55,071 nt of DNA from Comamonadaceae bacterium (GTDB taxonomy: Bacteria > Pseudomonadota > Gammaproteobacteria > Burkholderiales > Burkholderiaceae_C). The translations under genes were made by a program, and so were the position numbers. The first letter of the stretch is position 1. Every line of letters starts with the position of its first letter. The notes beneath the pieces are model-generated. The model did not search any database. It saw only the letters and a program-made list of their open reading frames with translations, and was not told the DNA's origin. The DNA is taken from positions 1 through 55,071 of the forward strand of contig CANFWI010000015.1 in NCBI GenBank assembly GCA_947450675.1. Direction: 5' to 3'. Below are positions 53,321 to 55,071 of this stretch, piece after piece.

Positions 53321-55071
53321 CAATGCTCTGCGCATCCACACCAAAGTAGGCTCGCAAGGCCGCGCGGGTATCACTGCGGCCAAAGCCGTCTGTCCCCAGC
53401 GTCAGGTAAGAGCGGCCGGCTGGTACGAAGGCGCGCACGCTTTCGGGCACGGCGCGCACGTAGTCGGTGGCAGCGATGATTGGACCTCGACTGGTCGACA
53501 ACTGTTCAGCCACAAAGGCGGATGTGGCCGGCTCGCCATTCAGCATGTGCTTTTGCTGTGCAGCGCCGTCGCGTGCCAACTCGCTCCAACTGGTCACGCT
53601 GTAGACCGTGGCGTGAACGCCTTGTTCGGCGAGCAGCTGAGCGGCTTTGATGACTTCTGTCAGGATGGCGCCGGAGCCCATCAAGGTGACTTCGCGTAGC
53701 GGATTTTTTGCGTTGCTTTCCTTCGTCGAAGATACCGCTGGAAAGTCCTTGAAGCGGTAGCAGCCGCGGATGATGCCTGCTTCTGAGCCGGGCAGCAGAT
53801 CGGGCTGTGCGTAGTTCTCGTTCATCAGGGTGACGTAATAAAAAACGTCTTGTTGTTCGACCATCATCTCCTGCATGCCGCGGTCGAGGATGACGGCGAG
53901 TTCGGCGCTGAAGGCCGGGTCGTAGGCCTTGCAATTCGGGATGGTTGACGCCACCAAATGACTGCTGCCGTCTTGGTGTTGCAGGCCTTCGCCGCCCAGC
54001 GTGGTGCGGCCGGAGGTGGCGCCCAGCAAGAAGCCTCTGGCACGTTGGTCGGCGGCGGCCCAGATCTGGTCGCCGACGCGCTGAAAGCCAAACATCGAGT
54101 AATAAATGTAGAAGGGCAGCATGGCCAAGCCGTGAACGCTGTAGCTGGTGGCGGCGGCGGTCCAGCTCGCCAGTGCGCCCGCTTCGCTGATGCCTTCTTC
54201 CAAAATCTGGCCGTCAAGGGCTTCCCGGTAACTCAGCACCGAGCCAATGTCTTCGGGCGCGTAACGCTGACCGACGCTGGAGTAAATACCGACTTGCTTG
54301 AACAAGTTGGCCATGCCAAAAGTGCGTGCTTCGTCCGCGACGATGGGCACGATGCGCGGGCCCAGCGCGCTGTCTTTGAGCAAGCCGCCGAGCAGCCGCA
54401 CAAAGGCCATGGTGGTGCTCATTTCCTTGCCGTCTGCTGCCAGCGCAAAGCTGCCGTAGCTGGGCAGCGCGGGAATGTTAATGGGCTCGGCCGTGGTGTC
54501 GCGTTTGGGCAAATAGCCGCCGAGCGCCGCCCGCTTGGCTTGCATGTATTGCATTTCGGCGCTGTCGGCGGCGGGTCGGTAAAAGTCAATCCGCTTGGCT
54601 TGCTCGTCGCTCAGTGGCAGGTTGAAGCGATTCCGAAATTCGATCAGTTCGTTTTCGTCAAACTTCTTTTGCGAGTGCGTGGTCATCTTGCCCTGACCGG
54701 CGCTGCCCATGCCGTAGCCTTTTTTGGTGTGCGCCAAAATCACTGTCGGTTGGCCTTTGTGCTTGGCTGCGGCAGCGTAGGCCGCATGAATTTTCACGAG
54801 GTCGTGGCCACCGCGTTTGAGGCGGTCAATCTGCTCGTCAGTCATGCCTTGGGCCAAGCGGGCCAGCTCGGGGTTTTGGCCAAAAAAGGTGTCGCGGTTG
54901 AAACGCCCGTCTTTGGCCGCAAAGGTCTGCATTTGGCCGTCGACAGTTTCTGAAAAAGCCTTGGCCAAGGCGCCCGTGACGTCGCGGGCAAACAGGCCAT
55001 CCCAGTCGCTGCCCCAGACCAGTTTGATGACGTTCCAGCCCGCACCAGCGAAGAGTTTTTCAAGCTCGTCA
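53283..55071 (-). CDS. aceE: Pyruvate dehydrogenase E1 component, 3' part (runs off the window)
   Basis: 595 residues are visible of about 890; the N-terminal part is beyond 55071. The reading continues past the Met at 54968 to the window edge (KLFAGAGWNVIKLVWGSDWD), so the Met is internal. Segments such as AHTKKGYGMGSAGQGKMTTHSQKK, YAPEDIGSVLSYREA, and TLGTDGFGRSDTRAALRAYFGVD at the C-terminus are those of homodimeric E1. It oxidatively decarboxylates pyruvate with thiamine diphosphate for acetyl-CoA supply. Its 3' end overlaps purN by 38 nt. Confidence 0.95.
   Translation of the reverse strand, partial: DELEKLFAGAGWNVIKLVWGSDWDGLFARDVTGALAKAFSETVDGQMQTFAAKDGRFNRDTFFGQNPELARLAQGMTDEQIDRLKRGGHDLVKIHAAYAAAAKHKGQPTVILAHTKKGYGMGSAGQGKMTTHSQKKFDENELIEFRNRFNLPLSDEQAKRIDFYRPAADSAEMQYMQAKRAALGGYLPKRDTTAEPINIPALPSYGSFALAADGKEMSTTMAFVRLLGGLLKDSALGPRIVPIVADEARTFGMANLFKQVGIYSSVGQRYAPEDIGSVLSYREALDGQILEEGISEAGALASWTAAATSYSVHGLAMLPFYIYYSMFGFQRVGDQIWAAADQRARGFLLGATSGRTTLGGEGLQHQDGSSHLVASTIPNCKAYDPAFSAELAVILDRGMQEMMVEQQDVFYYVTLMNENYAQPDLLPGSEAGIIRGCYRFKDFPAVSSTKESNAKNPLREVTLMGSGAILTEVIKAAQLLAEQGVHATVYSVTSWSELARDGAAQQKHMLNGEPATSAFVAEQLSTSRGPIIAATDYVRAVPESVRAFVPAGRSYLTLGTDGFGRSDTRAALRAYFGVDAQSIVKAALHQLQAKP

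Overview
The window reads as a chromosomal segment of a betaproteobacterium of the order Burkholderiales, most likely the Comamonadaceae (Rhodoferax/Limnohabitans/Polaromonas-like). The grounds are three Bug/TctC-type solute receptors, a tryptophanyl-tRNA synthetase with a long C-terminal extension, the recJ-rnm-tsaC-trpS gene neighbourhood, and a GC-rich hairpin repeat inside ribF of a kind I recall as dispersed in Comamonadaceae. I see no phage, transposase, CRISPR array or plasmid functions. The placement comes from reading the proteins, not from a search.

Layout. 1-90: the 3' end of a tRNA-Met with its terminator. 112-10067: single genes and small units: a small secreted protein, azoreductase AzoR, a membrane protein of unknown function, two orphan periplasmic binding proteins, a Tat-exported amidohydrolase, a host-attachment-family protein, feoA-feoB behind a Fur-box-like site, an exported metallo-beta-lactamase-fold hydrolase, and an ATP-grasp ligase with a strongly structured leader. 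10047-19552 (minus): a Tad/Flp pilus operon (flp, cpaB, cpaC, lipoprotein, tadG, two tadE-like genes, tadZ, tadA, tadB, tadC) whose genes are nearly all joined by overlapping stop and start codons. It has no prepilin peptidase and no tadD. A LuxR-type response regulator (19973-20581) lies just upstream.

20724-28027 (minus): housekeeping run, in transcription order COG4255-like gene, recJ, rnm, a DMT exporter, tsaC-like, site-2 protease, trpS. 28052-29996 (plus): lolC/E-lolD. 29998-34116 (minus): a four-gene catabolic unit (CoA transferase, crotonase lacking both hydratase glutamates, MDR reductase, Bug receptor) opposite a GntR/FadR-type regulator; an inverted repeat overlaps the -35 box of the predicted CoA-transferase promoter. 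34310-37189 (plus): gntR, tatD, a deoxyinosine glycosylase and a spermidine-synthase-like gene. 37303-40404: tripartite tricarboxylate transporter tctB-tctA, a terminator, then tctC. 40501-44952: a gamma-glutamyltransferase-like enzyme, a second DMT transporter, an SDR without its Tyr/Lys pair, and a quinone oxidoreductase.

44986-55071: lspA, ileS and ribF (minus); an HNH endonuclease (plus) behind a long-spaced inverted repeat; a pair of acyl-CoA dehydrogenases (minus); purN (plus); and the 3' two thirds of aceE (minus), which runs off the right edge.

No wholly new multi-gene system is evident. The signals most worth a second look are the ribosome-site-sequestering leader of the ATP-grasp gene, the catabolic unit with the altered crotonase, the in-frame repeat in ribF, the reduced Tad locus and the inverted repeat in front of the HNH gene.
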